DNA of 8,665 nucleotides. Source: JAZLIC01 sp045617225 (GTDB taxonomy: Bacteria; Bacillota; Clostridia; Monoglobales; Monoglobaceae). Below are positions 1 to 4,754 of this stretch, piece by piece. Under the pieces are notes generated by a model. That model saw nothing but the letters and a program-made list of their open reading frames with translations, made no database searches and was not told where the DNA came from. Location: positions 1-8,665 of the forward strand of contig JAZLIC010000053.1 in assembly GCA_045617225.1 (NCBI GenBank), read 5' to 3'. The position numbers and the translations under genes were made by a program. Numbering within the stretch: position 1 is the first letter of the stretch; each line of letters starts with the position of its first letter.

Positions 1-11
1 AAAAGGCATAT

Positions 12-716
12 TTAATGTGGTCTAAATGATACACTTTCTTCATTATCTCTAAATCCAATCTTCCAAAATCCCATGTCCAAAAATTTCATTTGAGGATATG
101 GAATATCTCCAATCTTCATCGTATTTACAACTGGATTAAAATAATTAGAATTATCTTCATAATACTTAATAAGTTTTAATAATGAATTGTTATTAAAACT
201 TCCGGTTGAAACTTTAGCTTTTTTTATGCCCGCAATAAAATACCTGTCATAAGCCGGAACACATCCCAAAGTCCCCATCAGAATTTTGGTAATCAATGTA
301 TCGGAAAGTTCGTTATGTAAATCTTTATTTGATACAGAATGACGAATAACATCATAATAATCTTTCATAAAATTTACTAACTCATTAAGCAAGTCAAAAT
401 GGTTCTGTAATTCGTAGCATTTTATTCCTTGAAGAATATCATATTTAGATTTCATTAATTCTTCAACGACAGGAATATGCACTTTATAGTCTTGTTGCAA
501 AAGAAAAGATGACCCTCTATACATACCCCAACTTGCAAGATAAAATGCTAAGTGTAAGCTAAGGTAATCAATGTCTTGAGAACTTAAATATTTGTTCCTC
601 GAATTATAGAATTGAGAATAACAATGTTCCCAAGAGAGATATCTCCCATTCTTATCTTTTTTTAACTCATCATAAAATTTGGTTGCACTATTTATTATTA
701 AATTAACAGCATTCAT
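12..716 (-). CDS. Hypothetical protein, 234 aa, second gene of a two-gene operon
   Basis: I do not recognise a characterised family. The protein has no signal peptide and no clear membrane segment, so it is probably cytosolic and mostly alpha-helical. Two stretches look like conserved family cores: residues about 59-74 (a Trp-Gly-Met-Tyr-Arg-Gly-Ser-Ser patch) and about 139-160 (Thr-Lys-Ile-Leu-Met-Gly followed by Cys-Val-Pro-Ala-Tyr-Asp). The C-terminus is rich in aromatic residues. The ATG at 714-716 is preceded by GGAG about 8 nt upstream, and only 16 nt separate it from the stop of the nuclease-like gene before it, so the two are probably co-transcribed. The TAA lies 11 nt from the window edge; the terminator, or further operon genes, would lie outside. 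Base composition is very AT-rich compared with the purine genes. A role in defence or DNA handling with its partner is only an inference from the neighbour. Confidence 0.75.
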   Translation of the reverse strand: MNAVNLIINSATKFYDELKKDKNGRYLSWEHCYSQFYNSRNKYLSSQDIDYLSLHLAFYLASWGMYRGSSFLLQQDYKVHIPVVEELMKSKYDILQGIKCYELQNHFDLLNELVNFMKDYYDVIRHSVSNKDLHNELSDTLITKILMGTLGCVPAYDRYFIAGIKKAKVSTGSFNNNSLLKLIKYYEDNSNYFNPVVNTMKIGDIPYPQMKFLDMGFWKIGFRDNEESVSFRPH

Positions 717-732
717 CAGAATTTCTCCAACA

Positions 733-1170
733 CTACTTTAAAAAATCCCATTTGTTTATGTATTTATCTTCTTTATCACTAAATTTTCTCATAGAATTAT
801 CATTATGTTTCTGTCCGTTTCTGCCGGGTGTATTTAACCACTGGTAATGAGAATCTTTTATTGTATCGGCTACTATTTTGCTAGGGACAATATGATATTC
901 AGGAATATCTAATTCATTTAAAGAAACAAAGACATATATAATATTATCTCCGAATAAATTTTCATTTTTATATGAAAGTGTCCATTCCTTTTTCTTATAA
1001 CTGGTTGTTTTAACTTGAATAGCATATTGTTGAAAGGATTCTCTGTTAATCGCTAGAATATCAAAATCTTTTGTATTCGACATAGGCACTGCCACTGTAA
1101 AGCCTCTGCGTTCTAATTCGCCTGCAACAAAATATTCACCAGCATTTCCTGTGCTTATATTATATTTCAT
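733..1170 (-). CDS. PD-(D/E)XK nuclease-like protein, 145 aa
   Basis: The layout resembles small PD-(D/E)XK-fold proteins (restriction-endonuclease or Holliday-resolvase-like). An N-terminal helix reads GEYFVAGELERRGF with Glu12. A beta strand follows with Asp37 in KDFDILAI. Next comes a strand carrying Gln52-Val-Lys54 (the E/Q-x-K motif) in AIQVKTT. These acidic residues and the lysine are those expected to bind metal and catalyse phosphodiester cleavage in this fold; activity is inferred, not shown. The C-terminal third has many charged and aromatic residues and no recognisable domain. The start is well supported: GAGGTGAG lies a few bases before ATG, and an extended -10 promoter lies about 75 bp upstream. 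It is the first gene of an operon with the 234-aa unknown protein, 16 nt away. Some relatives of this fold are structural or DNA-binding only, so a catalytic role is moderately likely. Confidence 0.7.
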   Translation of the reverse strand: MKYNISTGNAGEYFVAGELERRGFTVAVPMSNTKDFDILAINRESFQQYAIQVKTTSYKKKEWTLSYKNENLFGDNIIYVFVSLNELDIPEYHIVPSKIVADTIKDSHYQWLNTPGRNGQKHNDNSMRKFSDKEDKYINKWDFLK

Positions 1171-1205
1171 TTTTTCTCACCTCATAAAAATAGTATCACA
1201 TTAAA

Positions 1206-1223
1206 TGTCCAATAAAAAGGACA
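1206..1223. repeat. TGTCC-N8-GGACA inverted repeat in the 5' leader of the nuclease operon
   Basis: Perfect 5-bp arms (1206-1210 and 1219-1223) flank an AT-only 8-nt spacer. The element lies between the predicted start of transcription (near 1238) and the ribosome binding site of the nuclease-like gene. It could be an operator for a dimeric repressor or a small RNA hairpin. With arms this short, chance is also possible. Confidence 0.35.
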
Positions 1224-1244
1224 GTCGGTCTATCTTGCTCATTT

Positions 1245-1253
1245 ATTATATCA
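1245..1253 (-). promoter_or_regulatory. Extended -10 promoter of the nuclease-like operon
   Basis: Read on the minus strand the site is TGATATAAT: a perfect TATAAT at 1245-1250 plus the TG of an extended -10. The best -35 about 17-18 bp upstream (TTGTTC / TGTTCA) is poor, which fits an extended -10 promoter. The leader would be about 70 nt. The rest of 1171-1371 is AT-rich and holds no gene. I see no clear terminator for the zinc-ribbon gene that ends at 1372, so read-through into this operon is possible. Confidence 0.6.
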
Positions 1254-1371
1254 TATTTTCAGGAGAGTGAACAATATTTAATATCAAAAATCTCCTTAAA
1301 AAAAATTAAATATTTTCTATAATTCCAAAAATCACACAAAATCCTAAATTTAATAGCTATCCCTGAAAGCA

Positions 1372-1830
1372 CTACGCTTGTTGTTTTTGTATTTGAGATG
1401 CAAAATAAAATATAGCAATGAGCCCCAACACAATAAGCAAAAAGCCATCTCCCATTCGAGTTATTTCACTTAGAGCCTTTACATTATTCGCTGTTTGTGC
1501 AGCTGCATTTTGAATTCCGGTATAAGCGTCACCGCCATATGTCGAAGAAAATTCATATGCTCCTACATCTTTAAAAAACATAACAACGCCAAAGATGATT
1601 GATATGATTCCTGAAATAATGCCTCCAACAGGGAAAAAAACACTTCTTTTTGATACTCGCTCAGAAAAAGCTTGCACTTTCTGTTCCATTGAGTCAAGCG
1701 TTGCTCCCATATTATTATTCTTGGGCTCATCAATGTTCTCAAATTCAGCACTTGTTTTACTGCCACACTCAGGGCAAATAACTGCTTCGTCTAATAATTC
1801 TTTACCACATTTTGAACAAAATTTCGACAT
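1372..1830 (-). CDS. Zinc-ribbon membrane protein, 152 aa
   Basis: The N-terminus carries a short zinc ribbon with two Cys-x-x-Cys knuckles (Cys5/Cys8 and Cys19/Cys22) of the type common in small clostridial membrane proteins. Residues about 25-62 form a polar, probably helical linker. Two hydrophobic segments follow (about 65-86 and 129-145), separated by a Gly/Ala/Asn-rich stretch, so the protein is probably in the cytoplasmic membrane with the ribbon in the cytosol. Function is unknown; the ribbon may bind zinc or a partner protein. GGGAGG lies about 9 nt before the ATG. The gene is transcribed divergently from the Xre-type regulator, and its perfect consensus promoter has an operator-like palindrome in the spacer, so it is very likely a target of that repressor. 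Confidence 0.8.
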   Translation of the reverse strand: MSKFCSKCGKELLDEAVICPECGSKTSAEFENIDEPKNNNMGATLDSMEQKVQAFSERVSKRSVFFPVGGIISGIISIIFGVVMFFKDVGAYEFSSTYGGDAYTGIQNAAAQTANNVKALSEITRMGDGFLLIVLGLIAIFYFASQIQKQQA

Positions 1831-1863
1831 AATCTATACCTCCCAATTTATTATTTCAAAATA

Positions 1864-1892
1864 ATTATAACCTATTTCAGGTTAATTGTCAA
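1864..1892 (-). promoter_or_regulatory. Consensus sigma-A promoter of the zinc-ribbon gene
   Basis: On the minus strand TTGACA (1887-1892) and TATAAT (1864-1869) are separated by exactly 17 bp (1870-1886). Both hexamers match the consensus perfectly, so the promoter should be strong unless repressed. The operator-like palindrome at 1868-1884 fills almost the whole spacer. Confidence 0.85.
1868..1884. promoter_or_regulatory. Operator O1 candidate, TAACCT-N5-AGGTTA
   Basis: A perfect 6-bp inverted repeat with a 5-nt spacer lies between the -35 and -10 boxes of the zinc-ribbon promoter. A dimeric helix-turn-helix repressor bound here would block RNA polymerase. The gene for a small Xre-type protein starts about 50 bp away, making it the obvious candidate ligand. 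Assignment to that protein is inference. Confidence 0.65.
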
Positions 1893-1909
1893 TACTCTGA
1901 AACAGGTTA
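1893..1909. promoter_or_regulatory. Operator O2 candidate, second copy of the O1 motif in inverse orientation
   Basis: On the minus strand this reads TAACCT-GTTTC-AGAGTA. One half-site is identical to O1; the other has two mismatches to AGGTTA. A 14-bp block (1897-1910) matches the O1 block (1867-1880) in inverse orientation with one mismatch. The site directly abuts the extended -10 of the regulator gene, so it would suit autoregulation, probably with weaker binding than O1. Confidence 0.6.
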
Positions 1910-1918
1910 TGGCATAAT
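1910..1918 (+). promoter_or_regulatory. Extended -10 promoter of the Xre-type regulator
   Basis: TGGCATAAT contains the TG of an extended -10 and a 5/6 match to TATAAT. No good -35 is present at 17 bp; TTGTCA at 1886-1891 is too far away. Transcription would start near 1925, only about 10 nt before the ATG, leaving a very short leader containing GGTGA as ribosome binding site. Confidence 0.5.
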
Positions 1919-1934
1919 AACTTTTGGTGATATT

Positions 1935-2180
1935 ATGAGAAAAACCTTTTCAAGAATAAGAGATTTAAGAGAAGATAATGACCTAAACCAAACGCAAATA
2001 GCAAAAATACTAAATATGTCTCAAACAGGATACTCTAAATACGAAACAGGTGAGAACGATATTCCAACATCTGTTCTTATCAAGTTGTCTCGATTTTATA
2101 ATACAAGCATTGATTATCTTTTAGGCGAAACTGATGTGAAAGAAAGATATAAAGCAAACAATGATAATCTAAAATTTTAA
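1935..2180 (+). CDS. Xre-family helix-turn-helix regulator, 81 aa
   Basis: A single Cro/C1-type (HTH_3) domain fills most of the protein. Helix 1 is at about residues 5-14. The helix-turn-helix spans about 17-38 (NQTQIAKIL, then SQTGYSKYETG as recognition helix and cap). The NDIPTSVLIKLSRFYNTSIDYLLG segment is typical of the family's last two helices. Only a short charged tail follows, so there is no sensor or protease domain. The protein probably acts as a dimeric DNA-binding repressor in the cytosol. A weak GGTGAT precedes the ATG. The gene is divergent from the zinc-ribbon gene, and two related operator-like palindromes lie in the shared control region, so it likely represses both. The inducing signal cannot be read from the sequence. 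Confidence 0.88.
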   Translation: MRKTFSRIRDLREDNDLNQTQIAKILNMSQTGYSKYETGENDIPTSVLIKLSRFYNTSIDYLLGETDVKERYKANNDNLKF

Positions 2181-2195
2181 TATTTTTATAGCAAC

Positions 2196-2223
2196 AAAAA
2201 AAGACACACAATGGTCTTTTTTT
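2196..2223. terminator. Bidirectional rho-independent terminator between convergent genes
   Basis: A 10-bp stem (2196-2205 with 2214-2223) of A7GAC pairing with GTCT7 encloses an 8-nt loop. The U-tract forms in both directions. It lies 15 nt after the regulator stop codon and about 31 nt after the stop of the minus-strand membrane gene, so it can serve both. Confidence 0.75.
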
Positions 2224-2254
2224 GGAAAAGCAGAACAGCATTGATAAAAAATAT

Positions 2255-2692
2255 TCACGCTCCATCAATTTTGTTAATATGAAGCTTTTGTCTCACAAAA
2301 GTTATAATTCCTGAAATAACAACACCGGCAGAACATGATATTAAATATACTGTTGATGTAATAGCATATAAGAATCCCTCGCCCAAAGCAAATTCATCAT
2401 ATCCTGTCGCAATAGTGTATAACATTAACTCTATACGGCAGACAGTAACTATTATGATAAAAAATACAGATGTTAAAAAACAAACACCAAGAGATTTCAA
2501 AAAATCTTTAAATGTATCTCTTATTAGCAAAAATGCAAGTGCTATACCGGGCAGTGCAGGTAATATAATTATTAAGGCATTTTGGAAAAAAGCATATTTC
2601 TCATTATACTCCATAATCAAAAGACAAAAGGAAACAAAAAAATAAAATAATGGTGAACAAACACCGATAATAACATTCGTATGCTTTTTCAT
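2255..2692 (-). CDS. Hypothetical four-helix membrane protein, 145 aa
   Basis: Four hydrophobic segments are visible at about residues 7-27, 39-57, 67-86 and 108-133, joined by short loops, with a basic N-terminus (MKKH) and a basic C-terminal tail. This suggests a small integral protein of the cytoplasmic membrane with both ends inside. I see no catalytic or transport motif and no family I can name. I chose the ATG at 2690-2692 because GAGGTGA sits about 6-8 nt before it. In-frame GTG (2699-2701) and ATG (2696-2698) codons upstream overlap that ribosome binding site and are poorer choices. The gene has its own good promoter and ends convergently with the Xre-type regulator at a shared terminator. 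It is AT-rich like the rest of the left block. Confidence 0.7.
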   Translation of the reverse strand: MKKHTNVIIGVCSPLFYFFVSFCLLIMEYNEKYAFFQNALIIILPALPGIALAFLLIRDTFKDFLKSLGVCFLTSVFFIIIVTVCRIELMLYTIATGYDEFALGEGFLYAITSTVYLISCSAGVVISGIITFVRQKLHINKIDGA

Positions 2693-2721
2693 TTGCATCA
2701 CCTCATATTCTGTATAATATA

Positions 2722-2750
2722 ATTATAATCATATTTACAATTCAAGTCAA
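2722..2750 (-). promoter_or_regulatory. Sigma-A promoter of the membrane protein gene
   Basis: On the minus strand TTGACT (2745-2750) and TATAAT (2722-2727) are separated by 17 bp. That is 5/6 and 6/6 matches to consensus. Transcription would begin about 25 nt before the start codon. Confidence 0.75.
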
Positions 2751-2766
2751 CAAATTCTGTTTCAAA

Positions 2767-2785
2767 CAAAATCGCTGCGATTTTG
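2767..2785. repeat. Perfect palindromic hairpin CAAAATCG-CTG-CGATTTTG
   Basis: Eight-bp perfect arms (2767-2774 and 2778-2785) with a 3-nt loop form a stable small hairpin between the membrane gene promoter and the tRNA array. It could be a boundary of the repeat-rich stretch at 2785-2917. There is no U-tract of its own beyond the stem, so I do not call it a terminator. Confidence 0.5.
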
Positions 2786-2824
2786 CACCTTACTTCTTCC
2801 CTCTTCCGTATCACATTTTACTTC

Positions 2825-2917
2825 CCAAAAATCCTCGTTCAATACTTTTTGAAGTAAGAGTGAAGAAGGAATAGTGAATAAGTAAAAATCCTCATTCTTA
2901 CGAACGAGGATTTTTGG
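2825..2917. repeat. 93-bp segment bounded by 16-bp perfect inverted repeats, next to tRNA-Lys
   Basis: The left arm 2825-2840 (CCAAAAATCCTCGTTC) is the exact reverse complement of 2902-2917. The right arm is also the 5' arm of the tRNA-operon terminator and reaches two bases into the tRNA-Lys CCA. Between them lie purine-rich GAAGTAAG/GTGAAGAAGG/AGTGAATAAG-like words, and GAAGTAAG (2851-2858) pairs with CTTACTTC at 2789-2796 further left. No protein is encoded. It may be a small dispersed repeat (MITE-like) or a duplicated terminator arm. Confidence 0.55.
2884..2915 (-). terminator. Rho-independent terminator of the tRNA operon
   Basis: On the minus strand a 10-bp stem (ATCCTCGTTC with GAATGAGGAT, one G-T pair) closes a GTAA loop. 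It is followed by TTTTT and extended by flanking A-T pairs. It begins directly at the CCA end of tRNA-Lys, with essentially no spacer. Confidence 0.85.
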
Positions 2918-2990
2918 TGACCCATCGGGGAATCGAACCCCGGACACCCTGATTAAAAGTCAGGTGCTCTGCCATCTGAGCTAATGGATC
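2915..2990 (-). tRNA. tRNA-Lys (anticodon UUU)
   Basis: The gene is 76 nt including an encoded CCA (2915-2917). The acceptor stem pairs GATCCAT with ATGGGTC (one T-G pair), and the discriminator is A. The anticodon loop CTTTTAA gives UUU at 2955-2957. The T arm has the usual GTTCGAATC loop. It is the last gene of the five-tRNA operon. Confidence 0.97.
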
Positions 2991-3009
2991 ATATATTCAT
3001 TAAAAAAGT

Positions 3010-3084
3010 TGGCTGGGCTGGCAGGACTCGAACCTACGAATGCAGCAGTCAAAGTGCTGTGTCTTACCGCTTGACGACAGCCCA
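3010..3084 (-). tRNA. tRNA-Gln (anticodon UUG)
   Basis: The gene is 75 nt including encoded CCA (3010-3012). The acceptor stem pairs TGGGCTG with CAGCCCA over seven bp, and the discriminator is G. The anticodon loop CTTTGAC between CAGCA and TGCTG gives UUG at 3050-3052. It lies 19 nt before tRNA-Lys in transcription order. Two 9-bp pieces of it recur in the spacer upstream. Confidence 0.97.
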
Positions 3085-3138
3085 GTATATTACCTACGAA
3101 GCCGCAATGCCGCCCCGAAAACTACGACCTGTGTCTTG
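3085..3138 (-). pseudogene. Possible decayed tRNA-Gln fragment in the tRNA spacer
   Basis: This 54-nt spacer is much longer than the others in the array (6-19 nt). It holds ACCTACGAA (3092-3100) and CTGTGTCTT (3129-3137). The same two 9-mers occur in the same order in tRNA-Gln at 3032-3040 and 3057-3065, in the T arm and the anticodon/D region. The sequence between them has diverged and no cloverleaf remains. A partial duplication followed by decay is the simplest reading. Confidence 0.4.
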
Positions 3139-3216
3139 TGGGGTGGGTAAAGGGAATTGAACCCTTGGCCTCCAGAGCCACAATCTGGCGCTCTAGCCAA
3201 CTGAGCTATACCCACC
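3139..3216 (-). tRNA. tRNA-His (anticodon GUG)
   Basis: The gene includes an encoded CCA (3139-3141) and the extra G at position -1 (3216) that faces discriminator C73, the hallmark of histidine tRNA. The acceptor stem pairs GTGGGTA with TACCCAC. The anticodon loop TTGTGGC between CCAGA and TCTGG gives GUG at 3179-3181. Only 6 nt separate it from tRNA-Arg. Confidence 0.97.
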
Positions 3217-3222
3217 ATATCT

Positions 3223-3299
<77 letters not shown>

Positions 3300-3318
3300 A
3301 AATATTCGCTTTTGTATT

Positions 3319-3392
3319 TGGAGCGGGTGATGGGAATCGAACCCACGCAATCAGCTTGGAAGGCTGAGATTCTACCATTGAACTACACCCGC
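3319..3392 (-). tRNA. tRNA-Gly (anticodon UCC)
   Basis: The gene is 74 nt including encoded CCA (3319-3321). The acceptor stem pairs GCGGGTG with CACCCGC, and the discriminator is T. The anticodon loop CTTCCAA between TCAGC and GCTGA gives UCC at 3358-3360. It is the first gene of the array, starting about 14 nt after the predicted transcription start. Confidence 0.97.
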
Positions 3393-3412
3393 ATATCAAA
3401 AGCGACCTTGTT

Positions 3413-3441
3413 ATTATAGCAACTTTTCCCCTAAATGTCAA
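3413..3441 (-). promoter_or_regulatory. Perfect consensus promoter of the five-tRNA operon
   Basis: On the minus strand TTGACA (3436-3441) and TATAAT (3413-3418) are 17 bp apart, a full match to the sigma-A consensus. Start of transcription is expected near 3406. It lies just 11 bp downstream of the U-tract that ends the carboxypeptidase gene. Confidence 0.93.
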
Positions 3442-3451
3442 CCCTTTTTTG

Positions 3452-3488
3452 AAAAAAATATGGCATTTGCAAAAAAATGCAAATGCCA
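3452..3488 (-). terminator. Rho-independent terminator of the dacF-like gene
   Basis: An 11-bp perfect stem (TGGCATTTGCA with TGCAAATGCCA, 3461-3471 and 3478-3488) with a 6-nt loop is followed on the minus strand by TA and seven T. It begins 5 nt after the stop codon. Confidence 0.92.
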
Positions 3489-3492
3489 ATCA

Positions 3493-4668
3493 CTATACTA
3501 TTAGCCAAAGCTTAAACATTTTACCAAACATCTTAAACGGATTTATTCGTTCCACCTCTTCCGCCGCTACCAAATCTCTCCTTGCGACCTCGTTGCCTTC
3601 TATTTTGAAAACAATCTCACCCACTTTATCGCCCTTCTTTACAGGTGCATTTATGCTATCCTGTGCCTCTACCACCGCTTCTACATTTTTTTGATTTCCC
3701 TTCTTTACTATAAAGTTTACGTTATCCTTCACCTCAACGGGGACTGTCGCCTCCGTACCGCCTATAACGATGCGTGGCGTAAGCGGCGTATTTTCAAGGA
3801 CACTTTCATCTGCCAAGGAGTAATTTGCAAAGCCAAAATCCAGAAGCTTTGTAGCACTGGCAAACCTATCCTTCGTAGTAGGCGCACACAAGACTACTGC
3901 GACAAGCTGCATTCCGTCACGAAGTGCCGATGCCGACAGACAATATTTTGCTACCGATGTTGAGCCTGTTTTTATACCATTTGCACCATCATAAAAGCGT
4001 ATAAGCTTATTTGTGTTTGACAGTCCAAAGCTTCCGTCTCTCAGGCTATCCATCCATATCGTTGTATAATCTAATATCTTCTTATGTTTTAAGAGTTCAC
4101 AGGAAATTATCGCAACATCACGAGCACTGCTGTGATGCTCCTCGGTTTCGTCAAGTCCGTTACAATTTATAAAGTGTGTATTTTTGCATCCAAGTTGTTC
4201 TGCACGTTCATTCATCTTTTCGACAAATGCTTCCTCTGTGCCGCAAACGAACTCCGCCATAGCAACTGCCGCATCATTACCTGATGCTACTGCGATTGCT
4301 TTTAGCATATCATTTACCGTCATCTGTTCGCCGACTTCCAAAAACACTTGTGAGCCTCCCATTGACGCCGCATACTCACTGACAGTAACTTTATCTTCAA
4401 GAGAAATTTTGCCGCTGTCCAACGCTTCCATTATCAAAAGCATTGTCATCGTCTTTGTTACCGATGCAATTTGAAGCGGCTCATCCGGATTTAGCTCATA
4501 TAAAACTTCGCCTGTTGTTGCTTCCATCAAAATGCCTGATTTTGCCTCCAAAAGTTTTGCAGAAACATCTGTATCAACCTGTGTTGACGGTGCCGCCGCC
4601 ACGCCTTCAACGCACAAAAAAGCCATTACAAGACAAATTGATACAACTCGTTTTAAAAAATTTAGCAT
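3493..4668 (-). CDS. dacF: D-alanyl-D-alanine carboxypeptidase (DacF-type, low-molecular-weight PBP)
   Basis: The enzyme removes the terminal D-Ala from peptidoglycan pentapeptides on the outer face of the membrane and so limits cross-linking. An N-terminal signal peptide (about residues 1-25: basic start, hydrophobic core, VAAA-type end) exports it. The three penicilloyl-serine transferase motifs are present: Ser69-x-x-Lys72 (nucleophile Ser69), Ser129-Gly-Asn131 and Lys233-Thr-Gly235. A C-terminal beta domain of the PBP5 type (about 285-370) precedes an amphipathic tail that probably anchors it to the membrane. The 391-aa length is normal for the family. AGGAGAGG sits 7 nt before the chosen ATG; another ATG 5 nt upstream is out of frame and too close. 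The gene lies between two terminators and is monocistronic, but I found no convincing promoter in 4684-4717. Calling it dacF rather than dacA or dacB is by overall type. Confidence 0.93.
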   Translation of the reverse strand: MLNFLKRVVSICLVMAFLCVEGVAAAPSTQVDTDVSAKLLEAKSGILMEATTGEVLYELNPDEPLQIASVTKTMTMLLIMEALDSGKISLEDKVTVSEYAASMGGSQVFLEVGEQMTVNDMLKAIAVASGNDAAVAMAEFVCGTEEAFVEKMNERAEQLGCKNTHFINCNGLDETEEHHSSARDVAIISCELLKHKKILDYTTIWMDSLRDGSFGLSNTNKLIRFYDGANGIKTGSTSVAKYCLSASALRDGMQLVAVVLCAPTTKDRFASATKLLDFGFANYSLADESVLENTPLTPRIVIGGTEATVPVEVKDNVNFIVKKGNQKNVEAVVEAQDSINAPVKKGDKVGEIVFKIEGNEVARRDLVAAEEVERINPFKMFGKMFKLWLIV

Positions 4669-4717
4669 AACATAACCTCTCCTATATTCAGATATGTATA
4701 ATTATGCCTGTAAAAGC

Positions 4718-4743
4718 AAAAAAATACCTCCCAAAAAGGGAGG
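4718..4743 (-). terminator. Rho-independent terminator of the purine operon
   Basis: On the minus strand CCTCCC (4738-4743) pairs with GGGAGG (4727-4732) around a TTTTT loop. TA and seven T follow. It begins 11 nt after the AICAR transformylase stop codon and marks the 3' end of the operon. Confidence 0.9.
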
Positions 4744-4754
4744 CAAATTGTATT

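Noticed and set aside
1261..1314. AT-rich inverted repeats (AATATTTAA/TTAAATATT and AGGAGA/TCTCCT) considered as a terminator for the zinc-ribbon gene
   Set aside because: Arms are short or purely A/T, loops are over 20 nt and no U-tract follows a GC-containing stem; chance is likely in such AT-rich DNA.
2757..2764. CTGTTTCA shared with the O2 operator, considered as a third operator of the Xre-type regulator
   Set aside because: It lacks the AACCT half-site that defines O1 and O2; an 8-bp match in AT-rich DNA is weak.
4184..4670. Plus-strand open frames opposite the dacF-like gene
   Set aside because: They are shadows of a well-supported minus-strand gene with all three PBP motifs, and have no start signals or recognisable domains.
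4684..4717. Promoter for the dacF-like gene (CATAAT or TATACA as -10)
   Set aside because: Neither has an acceptable -35 at 16-18 bp; the gene must have a promoter nearby but I cannot place it.
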